Assembly: GCA_033577755.1 (NCBI GenBank)
Contig: JAVQXV010000171.1
Coordinates: forward strand, 1 to 6,700
Direction: 5' to 3'
Length of the DNA stretch: 6,700 bases
Source: JANWXR01 sp033577755
GTDB lineage: Bacteria; Chloroflexota; Anaerolineae; Anaerolineales; UBA6663
A program made the translations under genes and the position numbers. Within the stretch, counting starts at the first letter, position 1; every line of letters starts with the position of its first letter. The notes beneath the pieces are model-generated. The model was given only the letters and a program-made list of their open reading frames with translations, was not told the DNA's origin and did no database searches. This document shows, piece after piece, positions 1 to 5,722 of the stretch.

Positions 1-380
1 AGCGGAATGAACGGCGCGGCCTCCGGCTCAGCAGCCAGGCTGGATTCAGCCGCCAGCGATTGCAAACGATTGACCAGCGTCAACACCTGAGCGGGCGCAT
101 TGGTAGTGTCGGTGATGTTGTCGTGCGCGGCCAGAAGGGCCACGCCACCCACGCCGAACTGCGTAATCAGCCGCCCAATGTCCGACCCCGACTCAACCGA
201 CGACCCGTAGAACGTGACAAGGAAAAGCTGACCGACTCGCTGCGCAGGTGAGAGTCGCGCCAGTATCTCTTCCGCGCGTTCTGCAATCGGATCGGCCTGC
301 GGAGCCGAAGCCGCCCAGGCTGACCGCAGCGGCGCGAGAACGAGTTGTACAACCAGAAACCAGAGAAGCAGCCGTTTCAC
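1..380 (-). CDS. Secreted glycoside hydrolase family 3 protein (beta-N-acetylhexosaminidase-like), N-terminal part only
   Basis: The minus-strand frame opens at a GTG at 380-378 and stays open for 126 codons to the window edge, so the C-terminus lies outside. Residues 1-23 form a Sec signal peptide: a Lys-Arg n-region, the hydrophobic run LLLWFLVVQLVLAPL, and an AWA cleavage site. Residues 33-86 match the start of a GH3 barrel. 'AERAEEILARLSPAQRVGQLFLVTF' is followed by 'IGRLITQFGVGGVALLA', the equivalents of the family's 'LSLEEKVGQLFMVGF' and 'L..Y.VGGVILF'. The frame ends at FIP, just before where the 'AVDQEGG' substrate-binding strand is expected. GH3 enzymes of this type usually hydrolyse beta-N-acetylglucosaminides, including peptidoglycan fragments. 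The catalytic His/Asp region is not visible, so activity and substrate are inferred from the family. There is no clear Shine-Dalgarno site; a TACAAT hexamer lies 8 bases before the start. It is last in the minus-strand group, 88 bases after the miaA stop. Confidence 0.82.
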   Translation of the reverse strand, partial: MKRLLLWFLVVQLVLAPLRSAWAASAPQADPIAERAEEILARLSPAQRVGQLFLVTFYGSSVESGSDIGRLITQFGVGGVALLAAHDNITDTTNAPAQVLTLVNRLQSLAAESSLAAEPEAAPFIP

Positions 381-388
381 CGGCGCGG

Positions 389-394
389 ATTGTA
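389..394 (-). promoter_or_regulatory. Putative -10 hexamer for the GH3 gene, near-leaderless start
   Basis: TACAAT on the minus strand matches TATAAT at five of six positions and ends 8 bases before the GTG start. Transcription would begin about two bases before, or at, the start codon. No convincing -35 box lies 16-18 bases upstream, where the sequence is pyrimidine-rich repeat. There is no Shine-Dalgarno-like purine run next to the GTG, which fits a leaderless or very short leader. This is inferred from sequence only. Confidence 0.4.
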
Positions 395-420
395 CAACAG
401 GGCAAGAGAGGAGATGTGGA

Positions 421-470
421 GAGTAGAGAGTAGAGAGTAGAGAGTAGAGAGTAGAGAAAAGTAGAAAGTT
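421..470. repeat. Period-7 repeat tract, unit TACTCTC (minus strand), between miaA and the GH3 gene
   Basis: On the plus strand 421-455 is five perfect copies of GAGTAGA. Next comes a three-base phase shift and two diverged units of the related form GTAGAAA, up to 470. The tract overlaps the first two bases read of the miaA stop codon (471-469), so it starts exactly where miaA ends. The same unit family occurs in opposite orientation on the far side of miaA (1482-1516). No rho-independent terminator hairpin is visible here. Confidence 0.9.
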
Positions 471-1428
471 ACTCGCCGGTCAGGGCGCTATGAAGGTAGG
501 CCTCGACTGCCGTCACCGAGTCACGCGCGGCATCGAACCAGCGGATAGCGGGGTCATCGCGCTTAAACCAGTTGGCCTGCCGCCGCACAAAGATGCGTGT
601 ATCACGGCGCAGGCGTTGCACGGCCTCGGCCAGGTCGCACTCGCCGCGCAGGTATGCGCCGATCTGCCGATAGCCGAGGGCGGACATAGCGGGTAAATCC
701 CAACTGTAGCCTTTGGCGGCCAGGCCGCGCACCTCATCCACCAGTCCGGCGGCCAGCATGGCATCAATGCGTGCATCAATTCGCGCGTAGAGTTCCGGGC
801 GCGGCAGCGTCAGCCCAACCTGGATGAAACGATAGGGCGGCGGGCTCTTCCGGCGCTGAGCGATGAAAGACTCGCCGGTCGTCAGCACCACCTCCAAAGC
901 GCGGATTACGCGACGCGGGTTGCGCAAATCCACCACCTGCGCCGAAGCCGGGTCTATGCGCCGCAGCCGCTCCGCCAGCGCGGCCACGCCACCGCGCGCC
1001 AGCTCCGCCTCCAGCTCGGCGCGCAGCTCCGGCGCAGGCTCCCCGCCCGGCGCCTGCCAGCCCTCAATGAGGGCGCGCAAGTACTGGCCCGTCCCGCCCA
1101 CCACCAGCGGCAGCCGCCCGCGCGCGTGAATATCTCGGATTGCCGCCAGCGCTGCGACCTGCACCTGCGCCAGGCTCCACGGCCGGTCGGGCGTGGTCAC
1201 ATCAATCAGATGATGGGGGACGCGGGCGCGCTCTTCACGCGTGGGCTTGGCCGTGCCGATGTCCAGCCCAATGTACAGATAACGTGAGTCGGCGGAGACA
1301 ATCTCAACGTCGAGCCTCTCGGCCAGCGCCAGCGACCAGGCCGTCTTGCCCACAGCTGTAGGGCCGAGAAGGACGATGACAGATTTTTGATTGCGGTTTT
1401 CGGATTTTGGATTGTGAAACTCGGTCAC
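469..1428 (-). CDS. miaA: tRNA dimethylallyltransferase MiaA
   Basis: MiaA transfers a dimethylallyl group from DMAPP to N6 of adenosine 37 in tRNAs that read codons beginning with U. The 319-residue protein is full length for the family. Visible motifs are the P-loop GPTAVGKT (22-29), SADSRYLYIGLDIGTAKPT (45-63, where D47 lies at the usual catalytic Asp/Ser region), GGTGQYLRAL (111-120), RNPRRVIRALEV (169-180), SALGYRQI (249-256), and the C-terminal RRDTRIFVRRQANWFKRDD (274-292). The start is GTG at 1428. An in-frame TAG lies only two codons upstream, and the next in-frame GTG is inside the P-loop, so 1428 is the only usual start codon available. Residues 5-16 (HNPKSENRNQKS) are encoded by a period-7 repeat and have no counterpart in ordinary MiaA, which begins directly at the IVLLGPT strand. 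There is no clear Shine-Dalgarno site. The gene is 88 bases from the yraN stop and co-directional with it. Confidence 0.97.
   Translation of the reverse strand: MTEFHNPKSENRNQKSVIVLLGPTAVGKTAWSLALAERLDVEIVSADSRYLYIGLDIGTAKPTREERARVPHHLIDVTTPDRPWSLAQVQVAALAAIRDIHARGRLPLVVGGTGQYLRALIEGWQAPGGEPAPELRAELEAELARGGVAALAERLRRIDPASAQVVDLRNPRRVIRALEVVLTTGESFIAQRRKSPPPYRFIQVGLTLPRPELYARIDARIDAMLAAGLVDEVRGLAAKGYSWDLPAMSALGYRQIGAYLRGECDLAEAVQRLRRDTRIFVRRQANWFKRDDPAIRWFDAARDSVTAVEAYLHSALTGE
1382..1416. repeat. Period-7 repeat tract, unit GATTTTG, inside the 5' end of miaA
   Basis: Five consecutive degenerate 7-mers on the plus strand all begin with G and four begin with GATT. They read GATTTTT, GATTGCG, GTTTTCG, GATTTTG and GATTGTG. 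The tract is AT-rich against the GC-rich surroundings. It lies between the GTG start of miaA (1428) and the P-loop, and is translated on the minus strand into a polar Asn/Lys/Ser-rich peptide. It is not in phase with the next tract at 1433. Confidence 0.85.
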
Positions 1429-1432
1429 ATTC

Positions 1433-1516
<84 letters not shown>

Positions 1517-1891
1517 CTACTCACTCCCACTCACCACATTCTCCACCACCTCCACCCTCAGCAGCTCACCGCGCTCTGTGAGCTGAACGGCGACCAGGTC
1601 AACGCGCCAGTCCACGTTTTCGAGGGCGTGCTCCTGCAAATAGGTCTGGGCGGCGGTGAGCAAATGGCGGCGTTTGCGTGGCGTGAGGGACTCCTCCGGC
1701 GTGCCGAAAGCGACGCCGCGCCGCGTCCGCACCTCCACGAAGACCCAGGCCGGGCCGCAACGCGCGACCAGGTCAATCTCACCCGTCGGACAGCGGTAAT
1801 TACGCGCGACGATTTGGTAGCCGAGCGCCGTCAGTTTTTCGGCGGCCAGCGCCTCACCCCGTCTCCCCAAACCGATACGCGCGCAGCTCAT
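1517..1891 (-). CDS. YraN/UPF0102 family protein (putative PD-(D/E)XK endonuclease fold)
   Basis: This is a 124-residue protein, the usual length for the family, starting at ATG 1891. Conserved features in order are GRRGEALAAEKLTALGYQIVARNYRC (9-34, with E13), GEIDLVAR (37-44, with D40), WVFVEVRTRR (49-58, with E53 and R55), and RVDLVAVQL (96-104). Together these resemble the PD-(D/E)XK nuclease core E...D...ExK, with Arg in place of the usual Lys at the last position. The family is often found near rnhB and trmD; its biological role is poorly defined, so no specific function is claimed. The start lies 34 bases after the glycosyltransferase stop, with only a weak GGA about ten bases upstream, so co-transcription is likely. 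The family normally ends near '.VENA.'. Here the last four residues, SGSE, and the TAG stop (1519-1517) are read from the edge of the period-7 repeat. Confidence 0.92.
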   Translation of the reverse strand: MSCARIGLGRRGEALAAEKLTALGYQIVARNYRCPTGEIDLVARCGPAWVFVEVRTRRGVAFGTPEESLTPRKRRHLLTAAQTYLQEHALENVDWRVDLVAVQLTERGELLRVEVVENVVSGSE

Positions 1892-1925
1892 ATGCCATTC
1901 CGGCTCGTCAGGCGCGAAGACGGAG

Positions 1926-3146
1926 TCACTCTAAGTGCGTTTGCGGATTGAGCCAGCGGTTGAGGGTCTGCTTGAAGCGCGCCCAGCCGGACATGCGCTG
2001 GACGTGCTCGGTATCGAGCCGCAGGTACTCATCGAGGACCATCTGAGCCGTGCGGTTGATGTCATACAGCCGCGCAGACTCCAGCGCCGCAGCGCGCATC
2101 CGCCGGCGCGTCTCCGGCTCCATCACCAGCCGCATCAGCTTGGCCGTAAACTCGGCGATGTCGGGCGAGCTGAGCAAGCCGTTTTCGCCGTCCACAATCA
2201 TATCGCCGACGCCCGGCGAGTGGATGCCCAGCGCCGGCAGCCCGGTGGCCAGCGCCTCAATCAGGGAAAAGGGATGCACCTCTGTCTGCGACGCGGTGAC
2301 GAACAAATCGGCTAAGCGCAAATATGACGGCACCTGGGTGTAATCAACTTTGCCGATGAAAATCACCTTGTCCTCCATGCCGGAGTTTTTGGCTTGATCG
2401 CGCAGGTTTTCCATCTCCGGGCCGCCGCCCACTAGCAGGAGCCGCACTTCCGGGCGAGCCGCCGCCACGCCGAAGCAAGCACGCAGCAGGAAGGTCAGGT
2501 TCTTCTCCGGGCTGAGGCGGCCGGTGTAGATGAGGACGACGGCGTCTTCGGGCAGGCCGATTTCGGCGCGGGTCAGCGGCGGCGGGTTCTCAAAGTGGGC
2601 GAAGTCAATGCCGTTGGGGATGATTTGGATGGGCGTGTTGACGCCCAGGTTGCGCATCACCTCGGCCACGCCCCTCGACGGCGCAATCACCAGGTCACAC
2701 TGGCGACAGAAGTTCGGTAGGTAGGCGCGCAGGAAGGTCTCGCCAATCACATCCGGAATACCGGGCGGCAGATAGTGTTGCGTGTACAGATCAAAGCGGG
2801 TGTGATTGGTGAAGACAATGGGTATGCCATGTGGCTTGCAATAGCGCAGCGCCAGCGGCCCGCTCAGGAAGGGGTGATGAACATGGACGACGTCCATTGT
2901 GCGGAGCTTCTTCTGCGCGGCCTGCGTGTAGCGAAAGGAGAGATGGAAACCGGTATCGTGCACGTTGATCGGTATGCCCGGCGAACGCACAATGTATAAC
3001 TCATCGTCTTCATAATCCTCGTTGCCGAAGGTGAAGACGAAGACCTTGTGACCCCGCGCCTCCAGCCAGCGCTTGTTCAGTGAGACGTAATTGGTGATGC
3101 CGCTGATGTTCGGCTTGTACATATCCACCAGCATCCCAATACGCAT
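1926..3146 (-). CDS. GT4-family glycosyltransferase (GT-B fold), possibly a diacylglycerol glucosyltransferase
   Basis: This is a 406-residue retaining glycosyltransferase with two Rossmann-like domains. The N-terminal acceptor domain starts MRIGMLVDMYKPNISGITNY and carries HVHHPFLSG (88-96) and TNHTRFDLY (113-121). The C-terminal donor domain has IPNGID (176-181), YTGRLSPEKN (207-216), VGGGPE (239-244), and the GT4 E-x7-E motif E289-VHPFSLI-E297 followed by ALATGLPALG. The HVHHPF and TNHT motifs resemble alpha-glycosyltransferases that glucosylate diacylglycerol, but sugar and acceptor cannot be read from sequence. No membrane segment is seen, so it is probably a peripheral membrane enzyme. 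The start is ATG 3146 because AAAGGTGG lies 8 bases before it; a longer frame from TTG 3170 would run through that ribosome site. It is the first gene of the minus-strand group and is divergent from the CNB gene. Confidence 0.93.
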   Translation of the reverse strand: MRIGMLVDMYKPNISGITNYVSLNKRWLEARGHKVFVFTFGNEDYEDDELYIVRSPGIPINVHDTGFHLSFRYTQAAQKKLRTMDVVHVHHPFLSGPLALRYCKPHGIPIVFTNHTRFDLYTQHYLPPGIPDVIGETFLRAYLPNFCRQCDLVIAPSRGVAEVMRNLGVNTPIQIIPNGIDFAHFENPPPLTRAEIGLPEDAVVLIYTGRLSPEKNLTFLLRACFGVAAARPEVRLLLVGGGPEMENLRDQAKNSGMEDKVIFIGKVDYTQVPSYLRLADLFVTASQTEVHPFSLIEALATGLPALGIHSPGVGDMIVDGENGLLSSPDIAEFTAKLMRLVMEPETRRRMRAAALESARLYDINRTAQMVLDEYLRLDTEHVQRMSGWARFKQTLNRWLNPQTHLE

Positions 3147-3154
3147 TTCGGTCA

Positions 3155-3162
3155 CCACCTTT
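3155..3162 (-). promoter_or_regulatory. Ribosome binding site that fixes the glycosyltransferase start
   Basis: AAAGGTGG on the minus strand ends 8 bases before ATG 3146. It is the clearest Shine-Dalgarno site in the window and argues against the upstream in-frame TTG at 3170. Confidence 0.7.
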
Positions 3163-3170
3163 CCAAACAA

Positions 3171-3200
3171 TTGTCACAAGCTTCGCCTGTATGTTACACT
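3171..3200 (+). promoter_or_regulatory. Putative sigma-70-type promoter for the CNB-cinA pair
   Basis: TTGTCA (3171-3176, five of six to TTGACA) and TACACT (3195-3200, four of six to TATAAT) are 18 bases apart. The predicted transcript starts near 3207, giving a leader of about 35 bases to ATG 3242 with GGGAG (3227-3231) inside it. The in-frame TTG at 3203 would lie upstream of this transcript start. An 8-bp palindrome ACAATTGT (3167-3174) overlaps the -35 box; whether it binds anything is unknown. No equally good promoter is visible for the divergent glycosyltransferase. Confidence 0.45.
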
Positions 3201-3241
3201 AATTGCCATCCCCTATCCTGACTTACGGGAGACGGTTGGGA

Positions 3242-3745
3242 ATGTCCCTGGCGAGCATCTTCAAACAGACCGACATCTTCTACGGATTAAACCCCAGCCA
3301 ACTCGAGCGCATTGCTGCGCTGTGCCAGGAAAGACGCTTCAATATCGGCGACGTGATTTTTGAAGAGAACTCGGTTGGCGATGAGATATACATCATCGCC
3401 CAGGGTGAGGTGGATATTCAGGTAGACCCGTCACTGGTGGCCGATCCCCATACGCAGGCGACGCGGCCTGTCACCATCACCACGCTGCGGCGCGGCCAGT
3501 CGTTCGGCGAGATCGCCCTGGTGGATGAAGGCCTGCGTTCCGCAACCGCTCGCTGCGCCTCCAACAACACCATCCTACTGGTCATCTCCCGCGCCGACCT
3601 GCTCGGCCTCTGTGAAGCCGAGCCGCAGCTCGGCTACCGGCTGATGAACAACCTAGCCGCCGACCTGGCCCTGAAGATTCGCTCCACCGACTTGCGCTTC
3701 CGCGAAGAGTTGCTCTATGGTAGCCTTCGTGCCAAAAGGAAATAA
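3242..3745 (+). CDS. Stand-alone cyclic-nucleotide-binding (CNB) domain protein
   Basis: This 167-residue protein is almost entirely one CRP/cAMP-type CNB domain. Helix A is 'MSLASIFKQTDIFYGLNPSQLERIAALCQERRFNIGDVIFEENSVGDEIYIIAQGEVDIQ' in outline, with the typical glycines G37 and G46. The phosphate-binding cassette is F88-G-E90-IAL followed by R99-S-A-T102, so both the Glu and Arg that contact cyclic nucleotide are present. A loop of about 15 residues (62-77) between two strands is longer than in CRP. The C-terminal helix (about 132-160) ends in a basic tail. There is no helix-turn-helix, kinase or channel domain, so it is not a CRP-like transcription factor by itself; it may act through a partner. 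The start is ATG 3242, with GGGAG 10 bases upstream, rather than TTG 3203. It ends 20 bases before cinA, so the two are probably co-transcribed. Confidence 0.9.
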   Translation: MSLASIFKQTDIFYGLNPSQLERIAALCQERRFNIGDVIFEENSVGDEIYIIAQGEVDIQVDPSLVADPHTQATRPVTITTLRRGQSFGEIALVDEGLRSATARCASNNTILLVISRADLLGLCEAEPQLGYRLMNNLAADLALKIRSTDLRFREELLYGSLRAKRK

Positions 3746-3765
3746 CCGCCGCATGGATAGCCGAA

Positions 3766-4914
3766 ATGCATGCTGAACTCCTCGCCATCGGCAACGAACT
3801 CATCCTGGGCGAAACGGTGGACACGAACTCGGCGCATATTGCCCGTGCCCTGCGCACCATCGGCCTGCCGGTGGCGCGCTGCACCGTCATCGGCGATGAC
3901 GTGGAGGCCATCGCCGCGCTGGTGCGCGAGGCGGCAGCCCGGTCGCCCATCGTCATCACCACGGGCGGCCTCGGCCCGACGGTGGATGACCCAACCCGCG
4001 CCGCAGTAGCCCGCGCCTTCGACCGTGCCCTCGAATATCGCCCCGAACTATGGGAGCAGATCGTCGAGCGCTTCCGGCGTTTTGGTCGCACCCCCACAGA
4101 GAACAATCGCCAACAAGCCTACCTCCCCACCGGTGCGCAGGCCGTCGAGAACCCGGTCGGCACTGCGCCCGCTTTCGTCGTTGAGCATGCGAGCGGCGTG
4201 GTGATTTCGCTGCCCGGCGTGCCGCGCGAGATGGAACATCTTCTCGAAGCACGCATCCTGCCTTACCTACGCGAACGCTTCGACCTGCGTGGCGTAATCA
4301 AGAGCCGCGTCATCCGCACCGTCGGGCTGGGCGAGAGCCAGATTGATGCCGAGATCGGCGAACTGGAGAAGCTGAGCAACCCGGTGGTTGGCCTGGCCGC
4401 GCACACCGGCAACGTGGACATCCGCATCACCGCCAACGCCGGGAGCGAATCCGAGGCCGACGCGCTCATCGCTCCCATCGCCGCTTTGCTCTACGAGAAG
4501 TTCGGCGAGCACATCTACGGTGAGGGTGGGATCACACTGGAAGAAAGCGTGGCGCAGATGCTGGCCGCGCGCGGGCTGACGCTGGCGATTGCCGAGGCCG
4601 GCACGCAGGGACGGCTGAACGCGCGGCTGGCCGTCTTGCCGCAGGCCGCGACGGTCTATCGCGGCGCGTCCACTCTCAATTCGACCTCCATGCAAGATGA
4701 GGTAGCCCGGCTGCGTGAGGTGCGCTCGGCGGACATCAGCCTGGCCTTGCGCGCTACTGCCTCCGGCAACGAGCAACGCATCGAAGTAGCGCTGCTGGAC
4801 GGGCACGGCCTCAAGACTCACACGCAAACCTATGGCGGTGCCCCGACCAACCTCGGCCAGTGGGCCAGTACGGTGGCCCTCAACCAGCTGCGGCTCAGGC
4901 TCAAGCGCAACTGA
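3766..4914 (+). CDS. cinA: CinA-family protein: N-terminal MoaB-like domain with a degenerate PncC-like C-terminal domain
   Basis: This 382-residue protein starts MHAELLAIGNELILGE at ATG 3766. The N-terminal COG1058 domain (1-170) is well conserved: GNELILGE (9-16), TTGGLGPTVDD (65-75), NNRQQAYLPTGA (113-124), NPVGTAPAF (129-137) and LPGVPREM (149-156). In characterised relatives this domain hydrolyses ADP-ribose or related pyridine nucleotides. A linker region (about 180-255) follows. The last 125 residues align with the NMN amidohydrolase PncC domain but are degenerate. The catalytic AESCTGG is AEAGTQG (276-282), losing the Ser, and the usual TGIAGP loop reads RATASGNEQ (329-337). NMN deamidase activity is therefore unlikely, while the pyrophosphatase activity may remain. 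It is shorter than typical two-domain CinA (about 415). The gene follows the CNB gene by 20 bases; its Shine-Dalgarno site is poor. Confidence 0.93.
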   Translation: MHAELLAIGNELILGETVDTNSAHIARALRTIGLPVARCTVIGDDVEAIAALVREAAARSPIVITTGGLGPTVDDPTRAAVARAFDRALEYRPELWEQIVERFRRFGRTPTENNRQQAYLPTGAQAVENPVGTAPAFVVEHASGVVISLPGVPREMEHLLEARILPYLRERFDLRGVIKSRVIRTVGLGESQIDAEIGELEKLSNPVVGLAAHTGNVDIRITANAGSESEADALIAPIAALLYEKFGEHIYGEGGITLEESVAQMLAARGLTLAIAEAGTQGRLNARLAVLPQAATVYRGASTLNSTSMQDEVARLREVRSADISLALRATASGNEQRIEVALLDGHGLKTHTQTYGGAPTNLGQWASTVALNQLRLRLKRN

Positions 4915-4976
4915 AACACTGCTCCGAAACAACTAAGTCTCAGTCTCTTCTTAGCCGCCGGGTGCGCCTTTGCTGC

Positions 4977-4982
4977 TAAACT
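4977..4982 (+). promoter_or_regulatory. Putative -10 hexamer for the M23 gene, leaderless start
   Basis: TAAACT matches TATAAT at four of six positions and ends exactly 6 bases before ATG 4989. With normal spacing the transcript would begin at the A of the start codon. There is no Shine-Dalgarno-like sequence in the intervening GGTCTC or just upstream, and no good -35 box. The 74-base cinA-M23 gap otherwise shows only a hexamer direct repeat (AGTCTC twice, near 4936-4947) and a 5-bp inverted repeat. Confidence 0.4.
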
Positions 4983-4988
4983 GGTCTC

Positions 4989-5690
4989 ATGAAACTCGCT
5001 CTACGGCTGATCGTAAGCCTGGCGCTCGCCTGCCTCCTACTGCCCACCTCCTTCCCCCTGCGCGCTCAGCCCAAACCTTTCGGCCTGCCGTTCAACACCC
5101 CGCCCGGCCCGAACACCTGGCTGGTAGGGCAGATGTACGGCAACACCATCGGCGCGTACCGCTGGCGACGCATCTGGTATGGCGCCGGCCAGGGCCTGCA
5201 CTTCGGCATTGACTTCTCAGCGCGCTGCGGCACACCGGTCGTCGCCATCGGCGATGGCGTGGTGACCAAAGTGGACGCTGCCGAGCACGGAGCCGGGCCG
5301 CATAACCTGATGATTGATCACCCCAACGGCTATGCTTCGTTCTACGGCCACCTTCTTGAGCGCGCCTCCGTCGAGGTCGGCCAGACCGTTGCGCGCGGCC
5401 AGGTGGTCGGCAAAACGGGCGACCCCGACCTGACGTGCAGCTCGCGCCCGCACCTGCATCTGGAGATTCGCAGCGGCTATGACTATCGCATCGCTTACAA
5501 CCCGGTGACGCTCATTGACGCCGACTGGGACTCGCTGATGCTGGCCGGCCCCTTCCAGCGCGGCTACCAGCGTGACCTGAACAACCCGCGCCGCTGGCAA
5601 TTCCCCGACGACCAGCCCGAAGTGCGCTTCGGCGGCGACCTCCTCAACGACTACGCCCGCACCTGGCCGCCGGACTGGCTCAACCGATGA
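4989..5690 (+). CDS. Secreted M23 family (LytM-type) zinc metallopeptidase
   Basis: This 233-residue protein has an N-terminal signal peptide: K2/R6, the hydrophobic run LIVSLALACLLLPTSF, and probable cleavage after A26 (PLRA-Q). The LytM domain spans roughly 65-170. Zinc ligands are H71 and D75 in HFGID and H157 in HLHLE; H121 in FYGHL and H155 fit the two catalytic histidines. All M23 core residues are thus present, so it should be an active peptidoglycan endopeptidase outside the membrane; cleavage specificity is unknown. C80 and C150 both lie in the exported domain and could form a disulfide. The tryptophan-rich stretch before the domain and a tail of about 60 residues after it (Pro/Trp-rich, to WPPDWLNR) are outside the core fold. 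The start is ATG 4989 without a Shine-Dalgarno site; see the -10 box at 4977. The stop is the first triplet of a period-7 repeat running into the lipoprotein gene. Confidence 0.94.
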   Translation: MKLALRLIVSLALACLLLPTSFPLRAQPKPFGLPFNTPPGPNTWLVGQMYGNTIGAYRWRRIWYGAGQGLHFGIDFSARCGTPVVAIGDGVVTKVDAAEHGAGPHNLMIDHPNGYASFYGHLLERASVEVGQTVARGQVVGKTGDPDLTCSSRPHLHLEIRSGYDYRIAYNPVTLIDADWDSLMLAGPFQRGYQRDLNNPRRWQFPDDQPEVRFGGDLLNDYARTWPPDWLNR

Positions 5691-5722
5691 TGGCTGATGA
5701 CTGATGATTGATGACTGATTGC
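5688..5722. repeat. Period-7 repeat tract, unit TGATGAC, joining the M23 stop to the lipoprotein start
   Basis: Five in-phase 7-mers on the plus strand read TGATGGC, TGATGAC, TGATGAT, TGATGAC and TGATTGC. The first three bases are the M23 stop codon (5688-5690), and the ATG of the fourth unit (5711-5713) is the first in-frame start of the lipoprotein. The first four units each contain TGATG, an overlapping stop/start pair. The repeat occupies the whole intergenic gap. Confidence 0.88.

Noticed and set aside
421..470. CRISPR-like array
   Set aside because: The unit is 7 bases with no spacers; it is a simple tandem repeat.
3147..3170. Glycosyltransferase start at TTG 3170
   Set aside because: It adds eight residues that run through the AAAGGTGG ribosome site, and MRIGMLVD at ATG 3146 is the usual family beginning.
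3171..3180. CRP/FNR-type operator at TTGTCACAAG
   Set aside because: Only one TCACA half-site is present; the spaced second half expected for CRP or FNR is absent.
3203..3241. CNB protein start at TTG 3203
   Set aside because: It would lie before the predicted transcript start and adds a 13-residue extension not needed by the CNB fold; ATG 3242 has GGGAG upstream.
3582..4106. A 174-codon minus-strand open frame across the CNB-cinA junction
   Set aside because: It lies antisense to two well-supported genes, is Arg/Ser-rich as expected from the reverse of GC-rich coding DNA, and has no recognisable motif.
4267..4932. A 221-codon minus-strand open frame over cinA
   Set aside because: It is the antisense shadow of the conserved cinA frame; its composition and lack of motifs match a shadow.
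4932..4953. Possible rho-independent terminator after cinA (CTAAG...CTTAG)
   Set aside because: The stem is only five base pairs with a 12-base loop and is not followed by a T run.
5022..5034. Lipobox at C15 of the M23 protein
   Set aside because: The Cys sits in the middle of the hydrophobic core with Ala at -3, and hydrophobic residues continue after it; signal peptidase I cleavage after A26 fits better.
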